Source: Siphonodentalium dalli (taxonomy: Eukaryota; Mollusca; Scaphopoda; Gadilida; Siphonodentaliidae). Taken from it: 64,000 nucleotides of DNA. Of this stretch, positions 43,890-57,689 are shown in pieces. The position numbers and the translations under genes were made by a program. Position 1 is the first letter of the stretch; each line of letters starts with the position of its first letter. The notes under the pieces are model-generated. The model did no database searches and was not told the DNA's origin. It saw nothing but the letters and a program-made list of their open reading frames with translations. The stretch spans positions 144,853,950 through 144,917,949 of the forward strand of contig CP136063.1 in assembly GCA_032622095.1 (NCBI GenBank), in the 5' to 3' direction.

Positions 43890-46146
43890 TATGATCACAA
43901 ACACCAATTCGGACCATGTTTTCCAGCGCTGTTCATAAATACACGAACATGTACTCTTGTGTGTGTCAGATTGCTATATAAATGATTCTGATACTGCATG
44001 GACTATCACAGAAATCGTGTTACCAATCTGGTTAAACTGTATATTTATATATGTATTATAACTCATGTAAATATCTACTCTCGTGGGAGGAGGCAATAAA
44101 GATATATATATGATCAAACTCGCCGCAGCTCGTTTGATCCTGTGATCTCACCTTGTCAGCTCGACGTAATACTATGCCCAGATCTATATATTCACTGCAG
44201 TGGTAATACGTATATACTACCCGATGCCGTGATATATTTCGCAATCTGGTATCAACTCAAAAACATTGCGTCGCATGAGAACCAAAGGGTTCTATGTCCC
44301 ATTGGCACGTTTTGTGGGAAATCGATGTTGAAGATTCATGATCCGATTCTTCAAACTTAAATAGCTGTAATGTTGTTGTATTTGAGTTAAACGGTTACAA
44401 TATATCACAACGTGATTCCATGTAAAATATTAATACCTAAAACCAAAGAGTTTTCGTGAAAAACGTGAAAACGTGTTTGGAGATAGAACTTTTATGCACA
44501 AAACTGCCACTTTGTCTCCGGGCTAAAAAGCACTCGGAGATAGAACGTTATGGCTCACCGGAACTGCATATTTTGGTGCGGACTAAAGGGTTCAACAAAG
44601 GTACTGGTAAGTGGTCAGTACTGCGGGTTCGTGTTCTTGCATTTGCTTACGATTAATTCAGGTTCGTTGCAAGGTATGTTGTAGCGTGTCTGTTACACAC
44701 ATATTATTTATTGTTGATTTCTAGGAAGATGCGGGAAAAAAGAATTTCTCCGTTGTATTCGAATGATATTTTAATTCAAGCTAATGACACTCACGAATCC
44801 AAAATACACACAATCTAATATTCTGAACACACCAGGTCAGTGTTAATCGCACGATATTTATCAAACGAGGATTTTATAGTCGAAAACTTAACAACAGGCG
44901 AAACTTCTTAAAGCTTTTAAAATGACGGTAAAACGATCGAAGTTACTGACGATCGGAAATCCGTACAGATTCCGCCACAAAAATCTAGATAAACCAATCA
45001 TTTGACAACATCGTTGTCTCAGCATGGTCTCAAATCGCGCCCTCGGTCGGATATGAAACCCTCGCACGCGACGTGGGGCACTATCATACTCACTGTGATG
45101 AGACAACTTAAATATGATAGACACAGAAAAACACTTGATTTCCATAGAAAGTAATTTTTGGCAGTGTGTGCAAAATGGTGCATGATCTCCGGGACACGAT
45201 GCCTTTACGAGTCTTGTCACAGTGGACGTGTGCTTGTGTGGTTAATAAATATCTTATATTAAGGTATTCCTTCTCATGCAGGGAAATTGTTGAATCGAAT
45301 AAGACAATAACGATCGTTATAACAGAACGTTTTCTTTTAAATCAAACAATATTGTGTTTCATACACTGTTAGAATTAACTTAAGTGTTACATGCAGTCAA
45401 CTCGAACCTTGACAAAGTTAACTCGTTGTACACTGCTCTAATTCCACACAATCATTCAATAAGCTTGGGAACAAGATTATTTTATTTTAACTCGGTAACG
45501 GCCAAACGGCATAATACTATTTAATTTCCTTTTAAAAAACGAGGCCGATATAACACCATGGACGTATATTGTAAATATAGATCGATGATAACACCCATTT
45601 CAATTGGTAATATGTTGTCAAGGTACGAGAGCAGCTGCTCACGACTCCTTCGGGTGAGACCGTGCAACGAAAAATCTTATAAAGCAAACTTCAGCAAATT
45701 ATGCGCGTCAGAAACAGACACAAATTAAAACACCCTGACTGGGTTTTAAAGTTACACTTTTAAAACATGGCAAAACTGACAGAAAGGGACACAAGGACTT
45801 TAACGTTGGCACATTTTGGCTATGATTAAAATATATACCCATTGAAGACATTATTGAAAACTTATATTCTGAGACACATCTGTGTTAATATCTTAGTGAA
45901 AAAGTGTCCAGTTTGGAAAGAACTCAACACATGAGAGTAAATGCAATGACTTCCTGACTTCAATGAACAATTTACATGATATTCGGCAAATAATATTTTC
46001 TTAGCAATCCCGAACTAACACCACATCACAATACTAATAATAATATTTTAAACTTAAAGTCACAATGGCTCTCAGGTGTGTAAACTCGCGGCATATATTT
46101 TAATCACTTGGAACAACTCAGTTTTCAGATCTTGTCTACACTCTTG
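43890..46146. other. No gene seen (2.2 kb)
   Basis: Only short open frames. GGAGATAGAAC recurs at 44482 and 44539 and, in related form, at 52438-52920. Nothing else is assignable. Confidence 0.5.
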
Positions 46147-46358
46147 GTACACTTTAACAAACAATAACATAAATGGGTCCAAAATTACAACATCAGATGA
46201 GATAAGATTAATTTTATTTTTAGTCGGATATGCATGTACAACAATGTGTGTTTTATATCGTTGTACATATATCCGACTATAAATAACATTGATCTTATCT
46301 CATCTTATCGGATGGTTTGATTCTGGACCCACTTATGTTATTGTTTGTTAAAGTGTAC
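46147..46358. repeat. Foldback element, ~97-bp arms, 14-nt loop
   Basis: The arms 46147-46244 and 46259-46358 are inverse copies with few differences: GTACACTTTAACAAACAATA...GTCGGATATG...GTACAACAATG. The whole unit is 212 bp with no coding capacity. A MITE is the simplest reading; a long hairpin RNA is possible. Confidence 0.85.
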
Positions 46359-46465
46359 AATGCTAAAGTCTTCATTGTTCATTTGATAAATGTTATTTCT
46401 ACAGGAACAATCATTCGAAAAGAGTAAAGATGCAAATATCACTGTGCTACTGTACTTTTACAATT

Positions 46466-47233
46466 TTAGAGAGTTATTTGCGAAAACATTACATCATATA
46501 ACTCCTTGTCGATTACGGGCATCCATCGCATCATACTTCGTATGTCCTTGACCTTCTCCGCCGGCAGCTTTTTTGTCTTAACCGTAGCTAGAACCTGAGG
46601 CAGATCATGAGTCTGCTGACTTCTGCTGTTCAAGATTAAGCTTACCTCAATAAACTTCAACTCCGCAAAGACCTAACTCACACACGGGTTATTTCTTAAT
46701 TGAGTCGGATTTCTGCAACCTCTTGCAACATGAAAGAGCATAACCATTGGTTGCACTTGGTCTTACCAATGGATTACATGACTTATCTCGTCTACTGTCT
46801 ACACAATCATGCAAGGCAACATGCAGGTGTGTATACTGTTGTAGAAAGTCTATATTTATTATGTATATGTTGACAAATCATGTAATTCATTTATTTATTT
46901 TGTGTTTTTATTGTCGATTTCGGCAGTCAGGGTTATATCGCGGTCGTAGAGAAGAGAAATTACTGGGATATTTTCACAGACAAACCACCTACCTTGGGCG
47001 AGTGCATGACCAGCAGCTCCCTCGGAAAAGCTGGTCCCAAATTCGCGAAGAACGGGAGTCACGCGTCGTACCTCCAGCGCAGAGAGGTCTATTGGCTTGG
47101 AGTCATAAACATTACACGTTAGACAACCGAGAACCCTTTCCATGTGAACTGGGGTGACAAACAGGTTGTCTCTAATTTCCTGAATGCATTTCCTATCCAA
47201 CTTTTCATACATTTGGTTAATTAAATGACACAT
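46466..47233 (-). CDS. Unrecognised two-exon gene model
   Basis: Exon A runs from ATG 47233 (CHLINQMYEKLDRKCIQEI...) to a possible donor, CCA|GTAATT, near 46964. Exon B starts after GTGTGTGAGTTAG near 46672 and runs to TGA/TAA at 46466 (FAELKFIEV...KTKKLPAEKVKDIRSMMRW...). Both ends are phase 0. Composition is protein-like (SKPIDLSALEVRRVTPVLRE, HALAQGRWFVCENIP). I recognise no family. A competing plus-strand open frame covers 46747-47157. No upstream promoter or downstream poly(A) signal was confirmed. It could be a host gene or part of a transposase. Confidence 0.35.
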
Positions 47234-47250
47234 TTATAGTTTTTATCTTT

Positions 47251-50200
47251 TTAGCTCAACTTACTTGTAAGTTTGAGCTATTGCCATGGTTTGGCGTCCG
47301 TCGTCCGTGTGTCCGTGTGTCCGTGTGTGCGTGTGTTCGTGTGTCCGTGTGTCCGTGTGTCCGTCAACAATTTCCTTTGGCGCGGGCTACAGGTTGTAGC
47401 TTTGGTCTGATCTTCATGAAATTTGTCATGAATGTTGACATTGACATGTAGATGGGAACGAGTCATTTTTGGGTCATTCGGCCAAAAAACATGGCCGCTG
47501 GCAGCCATCTTGGATTTCAAGATTCAATCCATTGGCGCGGCCTACAGGTCGTACTGTTCATCTGATCATCATGAAATTTGTCATTGATGTTAATAATGAC
47601 ATGTAGATGGGAACGAGTGATTTTGGGGTCGTTCGGCCAAAAAACATGGCTGCCAGTAGCCATCTTGGATTTTACTCTTTGCATGACTAAATCCTTTGGC
47701 GCGGGCTACAGGTCGTTGTTTTGGTCGGAAGTTTATGAAATTTGTCATGGATGTTAACACTGTCATGTAGATGGGAACGAGTGATTTTGGGGTCGTTCGG
47801 CCAAAAAACATGGCTGCCAGCAGCCATCTTGGATTTTACTCTTTGCATGACTAAATCCTTTGGCGCGGGCTACAGGTTGTACCTTTGGTCTAATCTTTAT
47901 GAAATTTGTCATGAATGTTGACATTGACATGTAGATGGGAACGAATCAATGTGGGGTCATTCTGCCAAAAAACATGGCCGCTGGTGGCCATCTTAGATTT
48001 CAAAATTCAATCCATTGGCGCGGGCTACAGGTCGTACTGTTCGTCTGATCATCATGAAATTTGTCATGGATGTTAATAATGACATGTAGATGGGAACGAG
48101 TCATTTTGGGGTTGTTCGGCCAATAAACATGGCCACCAGCAGCCATCTTGGATTTTACTCTTTGCATGACTAAATCCTTTGGCGCGGGCTACAGGTCGTA
48201 GCTTCGATCGGAACATCATGAAATTGGTCATGGATGTTAACAATGACATGTAGATGGGAACGAGTGATTTTGGGGTCGTTCGGCCGAAAAACATGGCCGC
48301 CAGCAGCCATCTTGGATTTTACTCTTTGCATGACTAAATCCTTTGGCCCGGGCTACAGGTCGTACCTTTGGTCTGATCTTTATGAAATTTGTCATGAATG
48401 TTGACATTGACATGTAGATGGGAACGAGTCATTTTGGGGTCATTCTGCCAAAAAACATGGCCGCTGGCAGCCATCTTGGATTTCAAGATTCAATCCATTG
48501 GCGCGGGCTACAGGTCGTACTGTTCGTCTGATCATCATGAAATTTGTCATGGATGTTAATATTGACATGTAGATGGGAACGAGTCATTTTGGGGTTGTTC
48601 GGCCAATAAACATGGCCACCAGCAGCCATCTTGGATTTTACTCTTTGCATGACTAAATCCTTTGGCGCGGGCTACAGGTCGTAGCTTCGATCGGAACATC
48701 ATGAAATTTGTCAAGGATGTTAACAATGACATGTAGATGGGAACGAGTGATTTTGGGGTCGTTCGGCCGAAAAACATGGCCGCCAGCAGCCATCTTGGAT
48801 TTTACTCTTTGCATGACTAAATCCTTTGGCCCGGGCTACAGGTCGTACCTTTGGTCTGATCTTTATGAAATTTGTCATGAATGTTGACATTGACATGTAG
48901 ATGGGAACGAGTCATTTTGGGGTCATTCGGCCTAAAAACATGGCCGCTGGCAGCCATCTTGGATTTCAAGATTCAATCCATTGGCGCGGGCTACAGATCG
49001 TACTGTTCGCCTGATCATCATGAAATTTGTCATTGATGTTAATAATGACATGTAGATGGCAACGAGTGATTTTGGTGTCGTTCGGCCAAAAAACATGGCC
49101 GCCAGCAGCCATCTTGGATTTTACTCTTTGCATGACTAAATCCTTTGGCGCGGGCTACATGTTGTACCTTTGGTCTAATCTTTATGAAATTTGTCATTAA
49201 TGTTGACATTGACATGTAGATGGGAACGAATCATTGTGGGGTTATTCGGCCAAAAAACATGGCCGCTGGCGGCCATCTTAGATTTCAAAATTCAATCCAT
49301 TGGCGCGGGCTACAGGTCGTACTGTTCGTCTGATCATCATGAAATTTGTCATGGATGTTAATATTGACATATAGATGGGAACGAGTCATTTTGGGGTCGT
49401 TCGGCCAATAAACATGGCCGCCAGCAGCCATCTTGGATTTTACTCTTTGCATGACTAAATCCTTTGGCGCGGGCTACAGGTCGTAGCTTTGATCGGAACA
49501 TCATGAAATTTGTCATGGATGTTAACAATGACATGTAGATGGGAACGAGTGATTTTGGAGTTGTTCGGCCGAAAAACATGGCCGCCAGCAGCCATCTTGG
49601 ATTTTACTCTTTGCATGACTAAATCCTTTGGCCCGGGCTACAGGTCGTACCTTTGGTCTGATCTTTATGAAATTTGTCATGAATGTTGACATTGACATGT
49701 AGATGGGAACGAGTCATTTTGGGGTCATTCTGCCAAAAAACATGGCCGCTGGCAGCCATCTTGGATTTCAAGATTCAATCCATTGGCGCGGGCTACAGGT
49801 CGTACTGTTCGTCTGATCATCATGAAATTTGTCATGGATGTTAATATTGACATGTAGATGGGAACGAGTCATTTTGGGGTTGTTCGGCCAATAAACATGG
49901 CCACCAGCAGCCATCTTGGATTTTACTCTTTGCATGACTAAATCCTTTGGCGCGGGCTACAGGTCGTAGCTTCGATCGGAACATCATGAAATTTGTCATG
50001 GATGTTAACAATGACATGTAGATGGGAACGAGTGATTTTGGAGTTGTTCGGCCGAAAAACATGGTTGCCAGCAGCCATCTTGGATTTTACTCTTTGCATG
50101 ACTAAATCCTTTGGCCCGGGCTACAGGTCGTACCTTTGGTCTGATCTTTATGAAATTTGTCATGAATGTTGACATTGACATGTAGATGGGAACGAGTCAT

Positions 50201-51825
50201 TTTGGGGTCATTCGGCCTAAAAACATTGCCGCCGGCAGCCATCTTGGATTTCAAGATTCAATCCATTGGCGCGGGCTACAGATCGTACTGTTCGCCTGAT
50301 CATCATGAAATTTGTCATTGATGTTAATAATGACATGTAGATGGGAACGAGTGATTTTGGTGTCGCTCGGCCAAAAAACATGGCCGCCAGCAGCCATCTT
50401 GTATTTTACTCTTTGCATGACTAAATCCTTTGGCGCGGGCTACAGGTCGTACCTTTGGTCTGATCTTTATGAAATTTGTCATGAATGTTGACATTGACAT
50501 GTAGATGGGAACGAGTCATTTTGGGGTTATTCGGCCAAAAAACATGGCCGCTGGCAGCCATCTTGGATTTCAAGATTCAATCCATTGGCGCGGGCTACAG
50601 GTCGTACTGTTCGTCTGATCATCATGAAATTTGTCATTGATGTTAATAATGACATGTAGATGGGAACGAGTGATTTTGGGGTTGTTCGGCCAAAAAACAT
50701 GGCTGCCAGCAGCCATCTTGGATTTTACTCTTTGCATGACTAAATCCTTTGGCGCGGGCTACAGGTCGTTGTGTTGGTCGGAAGTTTATGAAATTTGTCA
50801 TGGATGTTAACACTGACATGTAGATGGGAACGAGTGATTTTGGAGTCGTTCGGCCAAAAAACATGGCCGCCATCTTGGATTTTACTCTTTGCATGACTAA
50901 ATCCTTTGGCGCGGGCTATAGGTTGCCTTTGCTCTAATCTTTATAAAATTTGTCATGAACGTTGACATTGACATGTAGATGGGAACGAATCATTGTCGGG
51001 TCATTCGGCCAAAAAACATGGCTGCTGGCGGCCATCTTGGATTTCAAAATTCAATCCATTGGCGCGGGCTACAGGTCGTACTGTTCGTCTGATCATCATG
51101 AAATTTGTCATGAATGATAACAATGACATGTAGATGGGATCGAGTCGTTATGGGGTCATTTGGTCAAAAAACATGGCCGCCAGCAGCCATCTTGGATTTT
51201 ACTCTTTGCATGACTAAATCCTTTGGTGCGGGCTACAGGTCGTAGCTTTGGTCAAATGGTCATGAAATTTGTCATTAATTATAACAATGACATGTAGATG
51301 GGAACGAGTCGTTTTGGGGTCATTCGGTCAAAAAACATTGCCACCAGCATTTTACTTTTTGCATGACTAAATCCTTTGGCGTGGGCTACAGGTCATACCT
51401 TTGGTCTGATATTTATTAAATTTGTCATGAATGTTGACATTGACATGTAGATGGGAACGAATCATTGTGGGGTCATTCGGCCAAAAAACATGGCTGCCAG
51501 CGGCCATCTTGGATTTTAAAATTCAATCCATTGGCGCGGTCTACAGGTCGTACTGTTCGTCTGATCATCATGAAATTTGTATGTCGTAGCTTTGGTCAGA
51601 TCTTCATAAAATTTGTCATGGATGTTAACAATTATACGTAGATGGGAACGAGTTCTTTTGGGGTCAATTGGCCAAAAAAAATGGCCACCAGCAGCCATCT
51701 TGTATTTTACTCTTTGCATCACTAAATCCTTTGGCGCATGTTAGACATTTCAATTAGCACCTTTCCTATTCCTCCATTTACTGTCAACCATTAAATTATT
51801 CCCCTACCTAAGTTGAGCTACAGTG
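47251..51825. repeat. ~160-bp satellite array within a repeat-bearing element
   Basis: About 28 copies of a unit with TTGGCGCGGGCTACAGGTCG, ATGAAATTTGTCATGGATGT, GACATGTAGATGGGAACGAG and CAGCCATCTTGGATTT. Units come in types (CAAGATTCAATCC before the core, or TTTGCATGACTAAATCC), and a three-unit period of 483 bp is visible at 47590-48777 and 49358-50062. The left border is a hairpin, TAGCTCAACTTAC-TT-GTAAGTTTGAGCTA, followed by a GTCC/GTGT microsatellite (47290-47365). The right border has AAGTTGAGCTA and the palindrome AGTGTCATTGACACT. The repeated 73-residue minus ORFs are by-products. Bivalve pearl-type elements have a similar plan. Confidence 0.9.
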
Positions 51826-54800
51826 TCATTGACACTTTCATTTTCTGATGGAATGAATTACAATGGAGAAAAACAAACTTCGTTTCGTTCGATTTTGGCC
51901 AGAACTCGCCTTTCAGGTTCTGTCTGCAATAGATCTTTCGCCGTCTATTTGACCAATATTGAACTGAATAAGTATGTTTAACTTCTAAATATCAGACGAG
52001 TTTCTATTTCGTACGCAATATCCGATGAGGCTTAAATAGAAGTGGTCCAATTTTTCTGCCTGGCTGAACATTTCTGATTATAACCTAATATGTTATATAT
52101 GAACGTACATGTGTCATGTGGGTGTACAATGCATATCCCGCAAAAATATGTTACAACCATGACTATTTTCATGTTAGCAAATTCGAACAGGAAGACCCAA
52201 AACCCCATAAACTAAACATTCCGGCGTCCCTATGCATGGCTATGTTTGCGTGCTTCGGGACTTTGCATGAACTTTGGGAATATAAGTACACTATATATAC
52301 GATAACCATACTATTTTTGTATTAGTTCAATTTAATATATAGTCATAAATAATATACATGTATATAATAATAAATATATCGAAATAAGAAGGTTCTCAAG
52401 AGAGGAGGACGAACTAGGGTTGGAATTGCCAGAGCAAGAACGTTCTATCTCCCGCAACGTTATGCAGTGGCATGGATTTTTGCTGCATATTATTTCAAGG
52501 CAAAAGGGTTCTATCTCCATATACCGACTAAAACAAGCCGCGGTGCGGGGTTAAACGATAAGCAATGAGTAACAAAATATGTAAATTGGTAGCAGGGTCA
52601 TATCTACGTAAGATCAACATATATAGAATGAAAGTGATATGAACAAATCGTGAGAAATGCCTGTTTACATCATTGTATATTATCGCATATTTTTCATAGC
52701 AGCCATTCGTCAATTTTTGTATATCGTCATTTTCATTGGCTACGGAGATAGAACCTTTTTGTTCGGACGAATTTGTTCGTTATGGAGTTAGAGCCTAAAT
52801 GCACTGCGTTTTACGAACGAATGGTGCATATAGGGTAAAGTATGTTTGGTTCATTCGATAGAAAATTCTCATCCGATTCCAATGATACCCATAACTCATT
52901 TTCCCGCCAAAATGGACATAGAACCATTTGGTTCTCATGCGACGAGAATTTGGACATCCTATATTATTTATACCATTATTTTGAAGGTAAAAAAAAAGTT
53001 TTTTTTAATTTACACATTTCTCTAAAAGATCACAGGTACATGTATAGCCAGCCATTCGACCTGTTAATTAATAATAAATCATCGCCATTAGAAGTTTCAT
53101 AAATAATGTGATTTCTCATAGGCGACAGAAAATATGTGGTCTTCATTTAATTTATGACATAAATATCAAGAAAATCAGTAACAGCACAGTAGATGGTAGT
53201 CCAAAAGTTATAAGCCATAACTATATACAATATAGACCCTATGAAAATAATGGCTCAATGGGTATTTTGTTTAACTGATTCTTGTTAGTGAATTTATGTC
53301 CATATTGTTTGCAGTAAAAACGAAGAATAAATTTTCGAGGCATAAAAAAACTCTGGTTCAGCTGATGGTTTTATATGTAATTGTAGTATCTATATACCAA
53401 TGTTAAGCAAAGTGACCCACTGTGGCCTATAACTATGTATATGCTTCTAATTTAATTGGTTAATTATCTTGCCAAAACATTAAAGTTTAAAGAAATTTAA
53501 TAATAAAAGTTATACATGTCATTCCATTGTCTTACTGATATGATATTGTCAGCCAATTTTTGCATGAACCTGGAGTGTACGTCCGACACCAAAATAATGT
53601 ACGTCCAACACCGAGAACAATCTAGGATTGTGATAGTTTTACTTCAATGCTATACTTCTTATTTGGTAGGAAATCAAGATAAATATATTGTAGCCAAGAT
53701 ATGCACAGTAAGTACATGTTTTATGGCATAACTTCACAGAGTTTGCCATGTGAGTAGCATAAGGGTGCCAAAATTCTATTCTCTGAGTACGTCCGAAACC
53801 GGTATTCTAGGACCCATAAAATGTTTTTTGTCAAGTAATGGTCAATGTATTTATAATAGAAACGAAAAGGACATTTTAGAGGTCTTTTTAATATGTAAGT
53901 ACTATCCTGGTTTGCATGCATAGAAAACATACAGTTAAATATGTCGTGCGAAATGTACGTCCAAAACCGTGGAATTGCCCTCGTGGCCATATAGCGACAA
54001 GGTCGCCGAGTCACTATGTAGCCATGGAAATGACGATTAGCTTTCTTGAGTAAATTCTCACAGCCTGCAAAGGTATCTGGGTCACGTGATTACATGTAGC
54101 TAGCTTTGCTAAATTCTCCTAATCTGCAAGTTCACTCGAATATTCTTGACGCAAATTGAATTCAATGGACAAAATCCCTTACAGTTACACCTGCATGTTT
54201 TATATACCCAACAAATACATATTAGCTACTTTGTGAATCGTGATATGTCATACCATAAATACCCATTATGGTAGGCATGTTGGTATTTGTTTATAGTTCG
54301 CAAGAATATACGCTGCAATGTCGCTTTGATTATTCATGCGATTGATGTGACGTCAGTTCATTAATAATCTTTAACCAGTCATGGGTGCCATGTATCGCAA
54401 CTACCGTACAGTAACGGTGCAGATATTTATTATCGCCAATTCGTTATCGTTAATTTTATCAGGGAATTTCATAGGAAATGGTAGATAAAGAGTGATACCA
54501 TGCAAAAATAAATAACTCAACAATGCAGGGTAGATACTACATGTATACTGAAATGGAGCCTATACAAGTTGGTAGAGGCATATCAGGAGACATCGGGTCG
54601 TCATCTTTGTATCCCGTCCCATATGGAATCCATATCCCTCCTCAGGGTTCCCATATGGGGTCGATGTCCGCCATTTTGTTATTCATGGAACTCTGCCGCC
54701 TCGGGTATATTTTCGGTGTATTTTGGCGCCAAGATAAGGGGTATCTGTCGGAAATCAAGTTCTGTTAATTTAAAGACATACATGTAGATGATATACCAAA

Positions 54801-55919
54801 ACCTGCATATGATATATTTGAGAAATTCTAAACACTCATAAATTAACTATCAAACTCAAGTTTGTTGTCCTGCTTCTGGTGATTAGCCATTGACTCAATG
54901 CGTTGAAGTTCAACGCCCATGACGCGTCACTGTGGCGTTACATAAGTTAATAGCCATAGACAACAAATTTACACGGAAAACATGATATGTGGGTGACATG
55001 ATAAAATCGTTACAGGGCTCGTTGTTGCCGGCTACGGTGACATATGAGGCTCAGCGAGATTAATATCGGGCTCGGCTAGCGGGCCAGTCATATGAAATTT
55101 GTATGGGCCAATTCCTTTGAATTCTGGGCATATAATATTGATATTGGTAATTACGTGGACCCTTCTGTATCTGTTCATGACTCGTATTGACTGACTTATG
55201 TTTTCTCCGCACGGACTCCAATTCTGTAACACATGTGTTGGGAATATGTGTTTTGGGTACCCAGTAGTACATTACCAGTCAATTTGCAAAATCCTACCTG
55301 TCAAAAAGTTTGTTGTGAGCAAACCCGCCCTGTCGCCCAGCTTGAAATCACAACTGGCTATTATCTACGGGTCAGGCCAAGAATTCACAACAACAAAAAA
55401 TGCTGAAATGAGTTTTATGGCTTTTCATTTCATAATGAGGGATGTGAATACCATCCAGAGAAGAAGAATCATTCGAACCGGATGAAAATTATGAATTGGC
55501 TTCTTTATCTATAAATTTGTATAAAACATGACTTTTACTGATAGGCAAGTCTGATCAAAGAGAAACTATTTCACAACATACCTATATTTTAACATTGTTG
55601 ATATACATGTATATATAGAGGATCTACATCGGCCCATATAAGGCATGCGATAACGTTTCACGTAACTGGCCTCATAAAGAAATAGTCCCAGATAAATAAA
55701 GACTCTTTGTCGTATTTAATGGCGTATATTTAATGACATAATTTTTCAAACTCTTCATTCATTATAGCTTGTGGGGAAAATATTGGAAGCCAAAGTATTT
55801 TGAGACGTAGTGTACGGAATGTAAACAGACGACAGACCGATTTCAAGAGTGACCTGGCACTATTTCCTATTATTAAACGAACGTTTATTATCACAATTTA
55901 TAGAATGGGTTTATTGAAT
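51826..55919. other. No gene (4 kb); scattered short motifs
   Basis: Noted: TTCTATCTCC/GGAGATAGAAC copies at 52438, 52508 and 52745; GTACGTCC motifs at 53577, 53599, 53787 and 53955; TGACGTCA at 54349. Short ORFs without family signatures. Confidence 0.5.
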
Positions 55920-57178
55920 GGAATAAGGGTAGGACCATGTAATAAATATATTTTATAACATTTTTTCGTACATTTTTGTTTACATGTTTACATGTATTTG
56001 ACAAAACTTGCTGCATAAAAAATTCTGAGCAATCCTTCTGTTTGGTTTCAGACCAAGTCAATATGATACTAGTCGCTACAATCCAGTTTGGAAACACGAA
56101 CGAACATACTGACATCCAGGGGATACAGAGGCAACCTATTGAAAGCATGAGGGACATTTTCAAGTGATGGGTGAGTATTTGTAGAGGCAGCTAGATATTT
56201 CTCTCCAGTGTTCGCGCTGGACCGAAAAATAATTTAGCCAAATGAAAATTTTATTAGCCAAATGAAAAAAACTTTAGCCAAATGTTTTTTCGCCAAATTA
56301 AATCCTCATTTTCTGGGTGGTTCACAATTAATGACTAAAATATTCGCTTTAAACTTTATTTGTTATTCAGTATAAAAACATAATTAAAACAACACAAAAA
56401 CAACTTTAAAAAAAATATTATATGAACATATGTATGTATTATATCACACAAGCAGATCAATTCATAAAACATTACTATAGAATACGGCGGGATTTCACAT
56501 CGCAAAAGCCCGCATAAATCCGCTAAGCTAATTGATTGTAATAACTCTATGTTGTTGACACTTTTATGATGAGAAGCCAGTTTATTAAACGGGATGCAGA
56601 TTACGCAACCATTGATTAAGAACTGCTCTTCTGAGCAAAGCATTTAGGTATTTTATCTTACAGACGGCTTAATCAGTTACATAACCAGTATACAGCTTAA
56701 GCGTTTTGACGATTAGGCTGGTTAAATGTCATCGACGGCGTATTAACATAAGTACGAAATACTTTCGTCACATAACTTCGATCTATTCAGCGCTTTTATT
56801 AATTAACGACTCTATGCTTTCCGTCTCCATTTGGGGTAAAAAAAAGTTTAGCCAAATGAAATTTTTATTAGCCAAATTCGAATAATATTAGCCATTGGCT
56901 AATTTGGCTACCGACAGCGCGAACACTGTTTCTCTCTAAATCACGGATATGAAAATGGAATAAGGTTAGGACCATGTAATAAATATATTTTATAACATTT
57001 GTTCGTACATTATAGTTTACTGTTACATGTATGTGATAAAACTTGCTGCATCAAAAATTCTGAGCAATCCTTCTGTTCGGTTTCAGACAAAGTCAATATG
57101 ATACTAGTCGCTACAATCCAGTTTGGGAACATAAACGAACATACTGACATCCAGGGGATACAGAGCCACTTGTTTTAT
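55920..57178 (+). repeat. Direct duplication (~215 bp) of an exon-like segment, 1,038 bp apart
   Basis: Copies at about 55920-56140 and 56958-57172 are close to identical from GGAATAAGG through CAGGGGATACAGAG. Each has a polypyrimidine tract and TTTCAG, followed by an open frame (VNMILVATIQFGN(T/I)NEHTDIQGIQ). They diverge after that point. The hAT element at 56206-56928 lies between them. Confidence 0.7.
56206..56928. mobile_element. hAT-type non-autonomous element, 723 bp
   Basis: The ends are CAGTGTTCGCGCTG and its inverse, with an exact 8-bp duplication TTTCTCTC at 56198-56205 and 56929-56936. TTAGCCAAAT occurs several times near both ends, as subterminal repeats. It has no transposase and is the same family as 58249-61176. 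Confidence 0.9.
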
Positions 57179-57479
57179 GATTGACAGGTACAAAATCTAT
57201 TCTAGCCATGGTTATCCGATCTGAATGTAATTTGGTATGGAGGTTTGCCATCACAAATACTTTCAAAAGAGTGCCCAATTGCGTTATTTGTGTTTTAATT
57301 TTGTCTGATTAATCGACCTTCATAAATTTTTCTCGATTTTGTGTCTCAGGCTTTGAACCAATTTCAACAAACAAAGTTTTGGTATTCACTCGTGCAGGTG
57401 TTATTCAGTCATCACGAGTCGGATTAAGACATCTTTCAAAATAAGCCAGATCAGAAAATTAATAAACCTCATTAGAAAG

Positions 57480-57545
57480 ATACCTTGGTGGGGGTATTAC
57501 ATGTATATATTATATATATATATATTATATATTATATATATTATA
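57480..57545. repeat. TA-rich microsatellite
   Basis: TATATATA-type tract, with no other content. Confidence 0.9.
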
Positions 57546-57689
57546 CCAAGCTCTTTCCTTAGTAAACTAAAATAGAAAAATTGGCCCATGTATCTACTAT
57601 CTAGCTACTAACTATAAGCAAGGGCGATGTTTATCTCACAAATTTTTGGTAATGGGCAGGTGGTGGGTGGTAATTTTCAGATTAGTGAT

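Noticed and set aside
47590-50894. Repeated 73-83-residue minus-strand ORFs (MFFGRTTPKS...)
   Set aside because: They are by-products of the ~160-bp satellite; each is one or two repeat units read in one frame, with no start context or unique part.
54349-54787. Possible promoter (TGACGTCA) with a short downstream ORF
   Set aside because: A single CRE palindrome and an 81-codon ORF without homology are not enough to call a gene.
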